Source of the DNA: Sphingobacterium chungjuense
GTDB lineage: Bacteria > Bacteroidota > Bacteroidia > Sphingobacteriales > Sphingobacteriaceae
NCBI RefSeq assembly: GCF_011316935.1
Contig: NZ_WLYS01000004.1
Location: 186,001 to 250,000, forward strand
Direction: 5' to 3'
Length of the DNA: 64,000 bases
Within the stretch, counting starts at the first letter, position 1; the number at the start of each line of letters is the position of its first letter. Made by a program: the position numbers and the translations under genes. This document shows, piece by piece, positions 1 through 8,745 of the stretch. The notes below the pieces were generated by a model that did not search any database, was not told the origin of the DNA, and saw only the letters and a program-made list of their open reading frames with translations.

Positions 1-1144
1 CCAATGCCATAGAGATTAGTCCGACTAAACTCCAGAAACGTGCCCAATCCACTTCTGTACCAAACATCGTAGCAATACCAACCGGACCGGATAAAGCCTT
101 GTCCGCCTTCAAATCGCCACGAAAAATCTTCCCGAAACCTTTGATATTATCTGTAATTACACCAAAGGCTTTTTGCGAACCTAGCGGTAATGCTTCCCAG
201 AAACCATAATCGTAACGTACAATCGGCAGAGAACTTCCAGCAACGCTATACAAGACGCCAATAGTCCCTTCTGCTGAAACCTTTCCTGCTAATTCCACAG
301 ATTGACCATCTCGAATCACGCCAACCTGCACCGGCTTATTCGCCTGAGCTGTTAGCGTATTGGTCACTTCATCTTGGAAAAGCACAGGCTTATTATTCAA
401 GCTTACGATGCTATCGCCGGCCAAAATTCCCATCTTTGCCGCAGGAAGGTCTGCAACGACTTCATCAATACGTGCAATTCTTCTACGCGGCTGGATAAAT
501 TCATTTGCTTTGTGTTCGGCTACCATATTGCCCATATCGGCTGGCATCATCAAATCAATAGATTGGCCATTACGTTCTACTGTAAGTGTCGCACCCCCAA
601 AAAGCACATCTGTATTCAAAAGATCTTGAGCGAAATGTTGCGGCACTTGTCCATTTACTTTCAAAATACGATCTCCGGCTTCAATTCCAACAGCTCTCCC
701 CACAATTCCAGGAACAACACCATCTACTAACTTCGTGTTATCAATATCGGTCACACCGTAATGAAAGGTCAACATCCAAAAAACAAATACACCGACAATT
801 ACATTCACGATGATACCACCTAACATCACAATCAGACGTTGCCAAGCCGGTTTAGAGCGGAATTCCCAAGGTTGTGGATCTTGCTTTAATTGCTCAGTAT
901 CCATGGATTCATCGACCATTCCCGAAATCTTGACATACCCACCCAATGGAAGCCAGCCGATACCGTATTCACAGCCTTTGTAATTAAATTTAAATAGCTT
1001 AACGCCCCAAGCATCAAAAAATAAGTAGAACTTTTCTACTTTGATACCAAAGGCACGTGCTGCAAGAAAATGTCCTAACTCGTGCAATACAATTAACAAA
1101 GACAGTCCCAGGAGGACCTGCCCAATCATTACTAATACTCCCAT
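1..1144 (-). CDS. rseP: RseP-type site-2 zinc metalloprotease, C-terminus cut off by window edge
   Basis: Intramembrane protease that cleaves transmembrane substrates such as anti-sigma factors after a first periplasmic cut. The reading frame is open from an ATG at 1144 to the window edge, about 381 codons. The zinc motif HELGH is at residues 21-25 inside the first membrane segment. A GGYVKISG element follows at about 68-75, a second membrane segment at about 103-128, then two stretches consistent with PDZ domains (about 140-290). Family members are usually near 440 residues, so roughly the last 60, including the second active-site motif (LDGG type), lie outside. It is the last visible gene of a minus-strand run with dxr, 61 bp upstream. 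The family is clear; the substrate is unknown. Confidence 0.93.
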   Translation of the reverse strand, partial: MGVLVMIGQVLLGLSLLIVLHELGHFLAARAFGIKVEKFYLFFDAWGVKLFKFNYKGCEYGIGWLPLGGYVKISGMVDESMDTEQLKQDPQPWEFRSKPAWQRLIVMLGGIIVNVIVGVFVFWMLTFHYGVTDIDNTKLVDGVVPGIVGRAVGIEAGDRILKVNGQVPQHFAQDLLNTDVLFGGATLTVERNGQSIDLMMPADMGNMVAEHKANEFIQPRRRIARIDEVVADLPAAKMGILAGDSIVSLNNKPVLFQDEVTNTLTAQANKPVQVGVIRDGQSVELAGKVSAEGTIGVLYSVAGSSLPIVRYDYGFWEALPLGSQKAFGVITDNIKGFGKIFRGDLKADKALSGPVGIATMFGTEVDWARFWSLVGLISMAL

Positions 1145-1205
1145 TGAAAATTTAAAATCATATTGTAACTGGCCTGTCGAGCCACATCACCATTAATAAC
1201 GTAAT

Positions 1206-2372
1206 TTAATCTAAAAAGGTATGTGCTACCCGTCTGGCTTCTTGATCACTCAAAATGTAATCTTCCAAGGTAGTAGGTGCTCGATTACCGATTTTAGACA
1301 GCGTTTTCTCGATCACGTCACTCATTCCCAAAAATGAGATTCGATCTTGTAAAAATGCTTCAACCACGACCTCATTTGCTGCATTTAATACACAGGGCTG
1401 ATTACCGCCATTTTCCATCGCGGTAAATGCCAGTTGCAAGTTACGAAACGTTTCCATATCCGGCTTATGAAAATCCAAACATCCATACTTTGCAAAGTCA
1501 AATCGCTCAAAATTGTTACCTAAGCGAGCCGGATAGGTCATCGCATATTGAATAGGCAATTTCATATCGGGCAGTCCGAGCTGTGCTTTGATAGATCCAT
1601 CTTGAAACTGTACCATCGAGTGGATGATGGATTGGGGATGCACGACCACATCAATTTGATCTGCTGTTAGATCAAATAACCATTTCGCTTCGATCACCTC
1701 CAGTCCCTTATTCATCAGCGAAGCGGAATCAATGGTGATCTTCGCTCCCATGCTCCAGTTGGGATGTTTTAGCGCTTGCTCTTTCGTAACCGTTTCTAAG
1801 AAAGCACGATCTTTCCCGCGAAATGGACCTCCTGATGCCGTCAAATAAATCTTTTCTATTGGGTTCTCCGCTTCCCCCACCAAACACTGATAGATCGCAG
1901 AATGCTCTGAATCTACCGGCAACATACGCACGCCATGCTCTTTCACTAATCCCATCACGAGTTCGCCCGCTACTACTAACGTTTCTTTGTTTGCTAGGGC
2001 GATATCTTTTCCGCTGCAAATCGCTTTGCAAGTAGGCTCCAGACCCGCCGATCCTACAATGGCATTCAGCACTAAATCGATCTCCGGATCTTGTACCACT
2101 TCGACCAATCCCGCCTGCCCCGAAAGAACGGTGATGTTTAGTCCAGCAAGATTTCCTTTTACTTGTTGCACCGCATCATCATGCGCGACAACCACATACT
2201 TAGGTTTATATCGAATAGCCTGCGCTATTAACAAATCGATATTACGACCACCCGTCAGTACACTGACTATAAATTGATCTGGGAACGCATCCACAACTTC
2301 CAAAGCTTGTGTACCAATACTTCCCGTTGAGCCTAGAATGGCAATATTTTTTTTCTTCAAATCGTTCAACAC
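1206..2372 (-). CDS. dxr: 1-deoxy-D-xylulose 5-phosphate reductoisomerase
   Basis: Converts 1-deoxy-D-xylulose 5-phosphate to 2-C-methyl-D-erythritol 4-phosphate with NADPH, the committed step of the MEP isoprenoid pathway, in the cytosol. At 388 residues it has normal length. The N-terminal dinucleotide motif GSTGSIG is at residues 14-20. The metal and substrate segments PVDSEHSAIYQ, TASGGPFRG and IDSASLMNKGLEVIEA are all present. The start is a GTG (2370-2372) whose G is shared with the upstream gene's TAG stop (TAGTG), which suggests translational coupling. The neighbour rseP downstream and the membrane protein upstream are probably co-transcribed. Confidence 0.97.
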   Translation of the reverse strand: MLNDLKKKNIAILGSTGSIGTQALEVVDAFPDQFIVSVLTGGRNIDLLIAQAIRYKPKYVVVAHDDAVQQVKGNLAGLNITVLSGQAGLVEVVQDPEIDLVLNAIVGSAGLEPTCKAICSGKDIALANKETLVVAGELVMGLVKEHGVRMLPVDSEHSAIYQCLVGEAENPIEKIYLTASGGPFRGKDRAFLETVTKEQALKHPNWSMGAKITIDSASLMNKGLEVIEAKWLFDLTADQIDVVVHPQSIIHSMVQFQDGSIKAQLGLPDMKLPIQYAMTYPARLGNNFERFDFAKYGCLDFHKPDMETFRNLQLAFTAMENGGNQPCVLNAANEVVVEAFLQDRISFLGMSDVIEKTLSKIGNRAPTTLEDYILSDQEARRVAHTFLD

Positions 2373-3166
2373 TATATTAAATTATCCATCAACGAAGGAT
2401 CGTCACTTCCTGCATAGTTTTTCATCATATCTACATACACGACCGACATGACGATGCTCACCATTGGAATCATGACAAAAGAGTTGATTACACTGAAGAT
2501 TTTGGCCACCAAAAAGTAATCAAAATACTCTGCACTCACCATCAGTAAATGTGTAAAAGCTACTGCTAATACAATGACAGCTAGTCGAAAAACATTACCG
2601 CGAGTCAGTGCAACACTAAATTTATAGGCTTTAAAAGTTCCAGCCTGCTGCTCAATGATAAAAAACGGATAGAATATCGTACGCAAAACTACGAGCAACA
2701 TAACGATACCGGTCAAGAAAGGATGTATTTCATTCCGTACGGTATCCATTTCGACACCTAAATAAAGCAATGGAAAACATAACACATACATGAGCAGATA
2801 GACAAATCCTGCCAATACAGAATACACAATCAGACCGCCAATGTATTGTGAAAACTGCCAAAATGAAGGCAAATATTTCCATATGCCGATCGAAGGCTCT
2901 TCTTTCACCAAATGCACAGCACGCTTCAACAGCACGAGTTGCAGACTAAAGTATAAGAATACAAATAACAGTAACATGCCCACCTTCACGAGATTCGCAT
3001 AACCGTCGAAATAGATGGATAACAGGGTCGACAGATTGGAAACCAAAAACAAGAGTAAACACAAGCCGGCAATCGAGATATAATGCCGGCTCAATATACT
3101 TATACTGCGCGTGATGACGTCATTTGCGCGGAATGTGCTCTCCTTTAAAAATTGTAACATAGACAT
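2372..3166 (-). CDS. polytopic inner-membrane protein of unknown function
   Basis: This 264-residue protein has about six hydrophobic segments, at roughly residues 25-48, 61-82, 108-135, 148-175, 188-212 and 220-250. The N-terminus is hydrophilic (MSMLQFLKEST) and the C-terminus acidic. No catalytic motif is visible. It is reminiscent of the poorly characterised membrane proteins that sit beside dxr/rseP in Sphingobacteriaceae, but I cannot name a family with confidence. It starts 23 bp after the DPP IV gene and overlaps dxr by one base, so it is probably part of the same operon. A role in envelope function is only an inference from its neighbour rseP. Confidence 0.8.
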   Translation of the reverse strand: MSMLQFLKESTFRANDVITRSISILSRHYISIAGLCLLLFLVSNLSTLLSIYFDGYANLVKVGMLLLFVFLYFSLQLVLLKRAVHLVKEEPSIGIWKYLPSFWQFSQYIGGLIVYSVLAGFVYLLMYVLCFPLLYLGVEMDTVRNEIHPFLTGIVMLLVVLRTIFYPFFIIEQQAGTFKAYKFSVALTRGNVFRLAVIVLAVAFTHLLMVSAEYFDYFLVAKIFSVINSFVMIPMVSIVMSVVYVDMMKNYAGSDDPSLMDNLI

Positions 3167-3189
3167 AATAGGCGTCTAATAATAAGGTG

Positions 3190-5307
3190 CTATTTCAGTT
3201 CTTTTGGAACTGGTTTTTCTAACAAATATTCATAATAAAAGCGAACGCGTTCTTTGAAGTCGTACGCTGATTTCCGACGCTCAAAACCATGTCTGCTGCC
3301 CGGATAAATCATAAATTCAAAAGGCACATCGCGATCGGTCAAGGCATCTACCAGTTGGATCGAGTTCTGCAGATGTACATTATCATCCAAATCACCATGC
3401 ATCAAACGCAGGCCGCCTTTATAGCCATTTACATACGTTAGGACTGATCCTTCTTTATAACCATCTGGATTATCTTGTGGTGTATCCATCCAACGCTCGG
3501 TATAGTGCGAATCATACAATTCCCAGCTGGTGACAGGCGCGCCTGCGATACCGTAGTCAAAATCGGCAGATCCTTTTGTCAGTGCCATCGTCACAACATA
3601 TCCACCGTAGCTATGGCCCGTGATTAGTAATTTATTTTTAGCTACCCAAGGTTTTGCTTTCAACCATTGCGCCACTGTACCATAATCGATCAGTTCCCAA
3701 TGTCCTAACTTGCGATGCATCAAAGCTACGCCTTGCTTTCCAAAATGACCAGAGGCGCGATGATCACATTCGATTTGAATAATTCCTTCATTTGCCCAAT
3801 ATTGCTTCGCGGTGCCTTTCCAAGTATTACGCACGCTACCGGCATCTGGCCCACCATAAATGCTCATGATAACCGGATATTCCTTCGTTTCGTCAAAATC
3901 TGTTGGATAAGTCACGATAACCGGCAAACCATACTGTCCATCGGCAGATGGGATGGTGAAATAAGCCGTTTTCCCGACATTGTATTGGTCAAAATCAGCC
4001 GATTTACTGTCTTCCAGCTCGCGCACTATTTTACCGTTTAGATCAACCAAAGCTACTTTAGTAGGTGTCTCTACATTAGAGTATTCTGTGATAAAATATT
4101 TGCCATTGGGTGACACCTTTACTTTATGCGTATAATCGCCGAAAGTCAAGCGTTTAAAATTCTTACCATTAAAATCGACGCGGTATAGATCCGATGTCGC
4201 CGAATTTTCTTTTCGAGCGGTGAAGTAGAAAACTTTATTCTTCTCGTCTATGTGTGCGATGCTACTCACCTGCCAGTCGCCAGCCGTAAGTGCGTTCACC
4301 AATGTACCGTCCAGATTGTAGAGGTAATAATGTGCCCAACCGGTTTTATCTGATTTTAAGATATAATGTTTGTTATCGGCCAGATACGTAATGCGCTCAT
4401 CGTGATCCAAGTTGATCCAAGTCGGCTGCGTCTCGTCGTATGTTGCGACTTTGGTGCCATCGACAGGATTTACTTGGTAGAATTTTAGATTGGTCTGATC
4501 GCGATTCATCCACTGCACCATGATCGATTCGCTATTGAAGCTCCAGTAAGGTTGACCAAAATATTGATCTTCTTCTTCATTAAAATCTGCCCACACCACC
4601 GGTGATCCTGCTACTTGGACAAATCCAACACGAACGCCAGGATTTTTGTCACCTGCTTTCGGATAACGTGTTTTCTCTACATAACCATGCTGACCCGGCG
4701 AAGCATAAATGGGGAACATCGGCACTTCTGAATCATCGAATCGCATAAATGCCAAACGTTTGCTATCGGGCGACCACCAGAACGCTTTGTAATTGGTAGA
4801 TCGGCCTAAGATCTCTTCGTAATACACCCACGATGACCAACCATTGTACACCACATCCGAACCATCGGTGGTGTAACGTATCTCTTTGCCCGAGGCCACT
4901 TCGACAGCATACAAATCATTCTCTCTGGTGTATGCGACATATTTCCCGTCTGGCGATAAGGTCGGATTCTTTTCTTCTATCTCAGGGGATTGCGTCAGTT
5001 GACGCGACTGTCCGTCGGCAAGTGTAATGACGACATCTTTGTTCTCTACAGAAACCTTGGTAGATTCATCTGCGGGGTAGCTATACGGTGTCGCTGTGCC
5101 TGTCTTTACGTGCACCTTGTGCAATGCATTATGTTCACCTACTAGGTAATGATTGTCATCTGCCCAACCTCTGTATTGCTTCATCGGTTTGGTGAGAGAA
5201 GCTTCCTGACCCCAAGATTGTGCAAAATTCAATCTTTTGGTTTGCGCTTCTGATTTACCAACGGCAAGAAAACACAGCATCATCGCTGCTATAGACAACT
5301 TATACAT
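3190..5307 (-). CDS. dipeptidyl peptidase IV, S9B family serine peptidase
   Basis: Periplasmic exopeptidase expected to remove Xaa-Pro or Xaa-Ala dipeptides from peptide N-termini. It has 705 residues with a signal peptide of about 22 residues ending SEAQ. The beta-propeller region carries the WVYYEE segment, the double-Glu site that holds the substrate N-terminus in DPP IV. The C-terminal alpha/beta-hydrolase domain has GHSYGGY with Ser566, then DDNVH with Asp641 and SRHGF with His673, a complete catalytic triad. The length fits bacterial DPP IV (about 700-730). It is the first gene of the minus-strand run leading into dxr and rseP, with a terminator from the upstream gene behind it. Confidence 0.95.
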   Translation of the reverse strand: MYKLSIAAMMLCFLAVGKSEAQTKRLNFAQSWGQEASLTKPMKQYRGWADDNHYLVGEHNALHKVHVKTGTATPYSYPADESTKVSVENKDVVITLADGQSRQLTQSPEIEEKNPTLSPDGKYVAYTRENDLYAVEVASGKEIRYTTDGSDVVYNGWSSWVYYEEILGRSTNYKAFWWSPDSKRLAFMRFDDSEVPMFPIYASPGQHGYVEKTRYPKAGDKNPGVRVGFVQVAGSPVVWADFNEEEDQYFGQPYWSFNSESIMVQWMNRDQTNLKFYQVNPVDGTKVATYDETQPTWINLDHDERITYLADNKHYILKSDKTGWAHYYLYNLDGTLVNALTAGDWQVSSIAHIDEKNKVFYFTARKENSATSDLYRVDFNGKNFKRLTFGDYTHKVKVSPNGKYFITEYSNVETPTKVALVDLNGKIVRELEDSKSADFDQYNVGKTAYFTIPSADGQYGLPVIVTYPTDFDETKEYPVIMSIYGGPDAGSVRNTWKGTAKQYWANEGIIQIECDHRASGHFGKQGVALMHRKLGHWELIDYGTVAQWLKAKPWVAKNKLLITGHSYGGYVVTMALTKGSADFDYGIAGAPVTSWELYDSHYTERWMDTPQDNPDGYKEGSVLTYVNGYKGGLRLMHGDLDDNVHLQNSIQLVDALTDRDVPFEFMIYPGSRHGFERRKSAYDFKERVRFYYEYLLEKPVPKELK

Positions 5308-5381
5308 AGTAAGATTAATGTTTTGCTACGAAAATAGAAAAAATATGGCACTGCAACAGGCATTGCCGAAAGATAGTACAT

Positions 5382-5411
5382 AAAAAAAGCCACACGCAAA
5401 TGGTGTGGCTT
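5382..5411 (-). terminator. Rho-independent terminator after the PUR-like gene
   Basis: Read on the minus strand, a 9-bp stem (AAGCCACAC with GTGTGGCTT) and a short loop are followed by seven T. It lies between the stop of the gene at 5434 and the start of DPP IV, so the two are separate transcription units. Confidence 0.85.
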
Positions 5412-5433
5412 ATCTATCTTTGATAATCATATT

Positions 5434-5775
5434 TTAAAAGGAAAAGTTTTCTTTGGCGTCACCATAGGTCCCCGTTCTTTCGTACGACACCTCTTCTTGG
5501 CCACCCTCATATCTTTTCTCAACTACATCTTGGTTGTTTTTGATATAACTAACGACATCTTGTAAACCTTCTGCGAATTTCTCAAAATCCTCTTTGTAAA
5601 GAAAGATCTTGTGTTTGATAAATTGCCCGTCTTCGAAACGTTTTTTGCTTTCTGTGATGGTTACATAGTAATCGTTTGACCGAGTTGCTTTGACATCAAA
5701 AAAATAAGTACGTTTCCCCGCTCTCACCTTTTTTGAAAATACCTCTTCGCGTTCTTTGTTTTCAAAATCTCCCAT
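5434..5775 (-). CDS. PUR-alpha-like nucleic-acid-binding protein (DUF3276)
   Basis: A 113-residue cytosolic protein of the DUF3276/PUR family that is common in Bacteroidota. The core EEVFSKKVRAGKRTYFFDVK and the following YYVTITESKKRF strand pattern match the PUR repeat that binds single-stranded DNA or RNA; the best-known bacterial relative is Borrelia BpuR. It is a single-gene unit with its own terminator (5382-5411). It contains no cysteines and is highly charged. The family assignment is good; the target and physiological role are not known from sequence. Confidence 0.88.
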   Translation of the reverse strand: MGDFENKEREEVFSKKVRAGKRTYFFDVKATRSNDYYVTITESKKRFEDGQFIKHKIFLYKEDFEKFAEGLQDVVSYIKNNQDVVEKRYEGGQEEVSYERTGTYGDAKENFSF

Positions 5776-6048
5776 TAGATTAGTCAGATAAATTAAGTTT
5801 ATGCTTTAATTTCTTCTATAAATATATAATAAATAAAATCATCAGGCCAAATTTCGTCCGAAAAAAAGTAAATTAATTTTTACATATTCGCGTAATTGAA
5901 ATGACTTTGGTGTGCGATGGGCTTAAATTTTTTCACCGATTGATAGCGCTCGTTCACCGAAAAAAAACCTTAAGATGCCTATTTCAGCTCGCTAAGCTGA
6001 ATTTTTCGATCTACTTTCGAATCATCAAAGGAACAAAAACACAACGTC

Positions 6049-6924
6049 ATGAGTACACAAAACAAAAATAACGATAGCCGCCCACCAAAGTCGAACAACA
6101 CGACAAATTTCGCAGGTGCGTTCATCATTCTGTTTGGCCTCGCATTGCTATTGAAGAATATGCGATTGGACATCTTCCCACGTTGGATTTTCGGATGGGA
6201 AATGATCCTGATAGTCATTGGTTTGGTGATTGGTGTAAATTCTAAGTTTCAAAAGAAATCGTCTGTTATATTGATCGCGATTGGTTCGATCTTTTTGCTA
6301 AAAGATTTAATCGGCATGTCTTTCGGAAAGTTTTTTATCCCGGCTATGGTAATCGCAATCGGTATCTATCTGATCAAGCGTAATCGCGTGCTACCATCTG
6401 TACCACCAGAAGATCCAATACGTCCGCGTCCGGATGATGAGTACGACTGGGACAAACGCGTAGATCCAGATTATGCCAGCGGTGAGATTTATCCGCCAAC
6501 AGGCCAATACAAAACAGCAGAACAGCCTGTAGACCCTTATTTGTCTACAGGCTCTGCCTCTTATGCGAATTATAGTGCGCAGCATGATAGTTATTTAAAA
6601 GTGGACACATTCTTTAGCGACACGAAGAAATCCCTACTAACTACGAACTTCCTTGGCGGCACGATTACCAGCGTATTTGGCAGCACTAAAATCAATTTTT
6701 TGCAGGCTGATATTAAGCAAGCTGTGGTGCTGGATACATTTCAACTTTTCGGCAGTACGAAAATCATTATTCCCCCACATTGGCAGGTATCCAGCAATGT
6801 AGCGTCCATATTTGGGGAACTGGACGACAGACGACCTATGTTGGATATCACGACCGATAAGAACAAAAAGATTTACATCACTGGAACATCCATTTTTGGC
6901 GGATTGACGATTAAAAACAACTGA
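6049..6924 (+). CDS. LiaF-like membrane protein (4-TM domain plus YvqF/LiaF C-terminal domain)
   Basis: This 291-residue protein has four hydrophobic segments (about residues 22-38, 47-64, 70-86, 90-106). A Pro- and Asp-rich cytoplasmic linker (about 112-185) follows, then a beta-rich C-terminal domain (about 190-291) with repeated FGSTKI and IFGG elements typical of the cell-wall-active antibiotic response (LiaF/YvqF) family. In Firmicutes LiaF inhibits the LiaSR two-component system. Here it precedes, by 12 bp, a LytS-type kinase and a LytTR regulator, so a sensing or inhibitory role toward that pair is a reasonable inference. It may start the operon: a near-consensus -7 box (TGACTTTG) lies about 140 bp upstream. 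Confidence 0.85.
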   Translation: MSTQNKNNDSRPPKSNNTTNFAGAFIILFGLALLLKNMRLDIFPRWIFGWEMILIVIGLVIGVNSKFQKKSSVILIAIGSIFLLKDLIGMSFGKFFIPAMVIAIGIYLIKRNRVLPSVPPEDPIRPRPDDEYDWDKRVDPDYASGEIYPPTGQYKTAEQPVDPYLSTGSASYANYSAQHDSYLKVDTFFSDTKKSLLTTNFLGGTITSVFGSTKINFLQADIKQAVVLDTFQLFGSTKIIIPPHWQVSSNVASIFGELDDRRPMLDITTDKNKKIYITGTSIFGGLTIKNN

Positions 6925-6936
6925 TAAGTATTTTTT

Positions 6937-7980
6937 ATGACGCAAACGCAGTATCCTAAATCGAAAAAATGGCTGATCCACACTTCATCGTGGATTATTT
7001 GTGTTTTGTACTTTTTGGTCGTTTATGGACTATTGTGGTGGGTCAAAGTTCCTTATGAAACGATCCTATATGATGGTGCTATCAGTGCTTTAGTGATTAC
7101 GGGCACATCGTACCTAATTTACACGTCGTTACAATTCTATCTTCCGAAGAATAAGCAGTTTTGGAAGCTCTTTAGTTTTGCCATCATCTTTAGTGCCATC
7201 AGTGTTTTCTGCACGCGTTTTTGTCTTTTGCAGGTTTTCTCGCCAGAACAGGTGATTTACCTGACGTTTAGCATGCCTTTTCGTTTTGTTATCAATTTTT
7301 TGGTGATCACCTGTATCATGATCATCAATATTTTCTGGAACATTCAGGAAGAATATGAAGAAAACAAAGAACGCAAAGCGCAATCGGAGCGTATGGTGCG
7401 CGATGCGGAATTGTATAACCTCCGCCAGCAATTGCAACCGCATTTCCTGTTTAACAGCCTCAACTCGATCATCGCGCTGATCGGCAGCAAGCCACAGGAA
7501 GCCAGAAGCATGACCTTTCAATTATCTGATTTTCTACGCGGTACATTGCGAAAAGATGAAAAGCAATTTATCCTTTTAGAAGATGAATTGAAACACTTGC
7601 GATTATACTTAGACATTGAAAAAGTACGTTTTGGACATCGGCTAAAAACGATTTTTGATTATGATGAGTCCATTTTAGAGTCGAAAGTGCCCGTCATGAT
7701 TATTCAACCGATATTGGAGAATGCCATTAAATTTGGATTATATAATGTCACGGGCGATGTGTTGATTACCATTGATGCTTATAAAGAAGAAAACATGCTA
7801 TTCATTGTGATCACAAATCCTTTTGATGTAGACCAGTTTGAAAACAAGCGCGGCACGGGATTTGGCCTTTCCAGTATACAACGACGCCTATACCTATTAT
7901 TTGGCCGTACCGATTTACTAACTACCAGTACCGATAACAGTACCTTTATATCCACTTTAAGAATACCTCAATATGATTAA
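6937..7980 (+). CDS. LytS/YehU-type sensor histidine kinase
   Basis: Membrane histidine kinase of the His_kinase (PF06580) class. The first part (about residues 10-135) holds four membrane segments (16-36, 46-66, 78-98, 116-134). A short coiled linker rich in Glu and Lys (136-155) precedes the phospho-acceptor box QPHFLFNSLNSI with His169. The ATPase part has IIQPILENAIKFG (N box) and the glycine-rich GTGFGLSSIQRRL. Such kinases lack a separate periplasmic sensor and often sense through membrane partners, here plausibly the LiaF-like protein. Its last eight bases overlap the response-regulator gene, so translation is coupled. Confidence 0.94.
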   Translation: MTQTQYPKSKKWLIHTSSWIICVLYFLVVYGLLWWVKVPYETILYDGAISALVITGTSYLIYTSLQFYLPKNKQFWKLFSFAIIFSAISVFCTRFCLLQVFSPEQVIYLTFSMPFRFVINFLVITCIMIINIFWNIQEEYEENKERKAQSERMVRDAELYNLRQQLQPHFLFNSLNSIIALIGSKPQEARSMTFQLSDFLRGTLRKDEKQFILLEDELKHLRLYLDIEKVRFGHRLKTIFDYDESILESKVPVMIIQPILENAIKFGLYNVTGDVLITIDAYKEENMLFIVITNPFDVDQFENKRGTGFGLSSIQRRLYLLFGRTDLLTTSTDNSTFISTLRIPQYD

Positions 7981-8719
7981 GACCATTCTGATTGACGACG
8001 AACCCTTAGCACGAAGCATTTTGTTAGAATACTTGCAATCGCATCCCGATTTTGAGGTGGTAGCCGAGTGCAACGATGGCTTCGAAGGCGTAAAAGCCAT
8101 ACAACAGCACAAACCGGACTTAGTATTTTTAGATATTCAAATGCCTAAATTGACTGGTTTCGAAATGTTGGAGTTATTAGACGATCAACCGCATATCATC
8201 TTTACGACAGCGTTTGATGAGTTTGCAATCAAAGCGTTTGAGAAAAATGCTATTGATTATCTTTTAAAACCCATCAGTCCAGATCGTTTTGAGAAAAGCT
8301 TAGATAAATTCAGAAGTAATTTTACGACTTCGACCGAAACAAAAGCCAAGAAAACTAGCGAACAGCTACAAGAATCTATGGAAGAACAAGGTTTGGAGCG
8401 CATCGTGGTGAAAAACGGTTCTCAGATCAAAATCATACCCGTACAGCAAATCAATTTCTTGGAAGCTTACGACGATTATGTCAAGATCCACACCACCGAT
8501 GGTATGTTTTTAAAGAATAAAACGATGAGTTCGTTTGAGAAACAATTAGATGCAAAACAATTTGTTAGGATACACCGATCATTTATGATCAAAGTAGATC
8601 AACTCGCTAAGATTGAACCAATGGAAAAAGACAGTTACATTGCGATTCTACATTCCGGGGATAAGGTGAATATCAGCAAATCGGGTTACGCACGATTGAA
8701 ACAAGTAATCGGTATTTAA
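7973..8719 (+). CDS. LytTR-family response regulator
   Basis: A 248-residue regulator with an N-terminal receiver domain (residues 1-120; acidic pocket IDDE, phospho-acceptor Asp54 in VFLDIQMP, conserved Lys in LLKPIS). The C-terminal LytTR DNA-binding domain (about 140-245) contains the VKIHTTDG and FVRIHRSFMIKVDQL signatures. It is the cognate partner of the overlapping LytS-type kinase. LytTR domains bind imperfect direct repeats in target promoters, but I could not identify the target sites here. Confidence 0.95.
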   Translation: MIKTILIDDEPLARSILLEYLQSHPDFEVVAECNDGFEGVKAIQQHKPDLVFLDIQMPKLTGFEMLELLDDQPHIIFTTAFDEFAIKAFEKNAIDYLLKPISPDRFEKSLDKFRSNFTTSTETKAKKTSEQLQESMEEQGLERIVVKNGSQIKIIPVQQINFLEAYDDYVKIHTTDGMFLKNKTMSSFEKQLDAKQFVRIHRSFMIKVDQLAKIEPMEKDSYIAILHSGDKVNISKSGYARLKQVIGI

Positions 8720-8745
8720 AAAAGGTGGGGTTATTAAAACCCCAC
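8718..8745 (-). terminator. recQ terminator overlapping its stop codon
   Basis: On the minus strand GTGGGGTT pairs with AACCCCAC (8 bp) and is followed by six T. The stem includes the recQ stop codon. The convergent regulator gene ends at 8719, one base inside the T tract. Confidence 0.75.

Noticed and set aside
374..813. Plus-strand frames opposite rseP
   Set aside because: They are shadows of the truncated minus-strand rseP frame, which is open to the window edge and carries HELGH.
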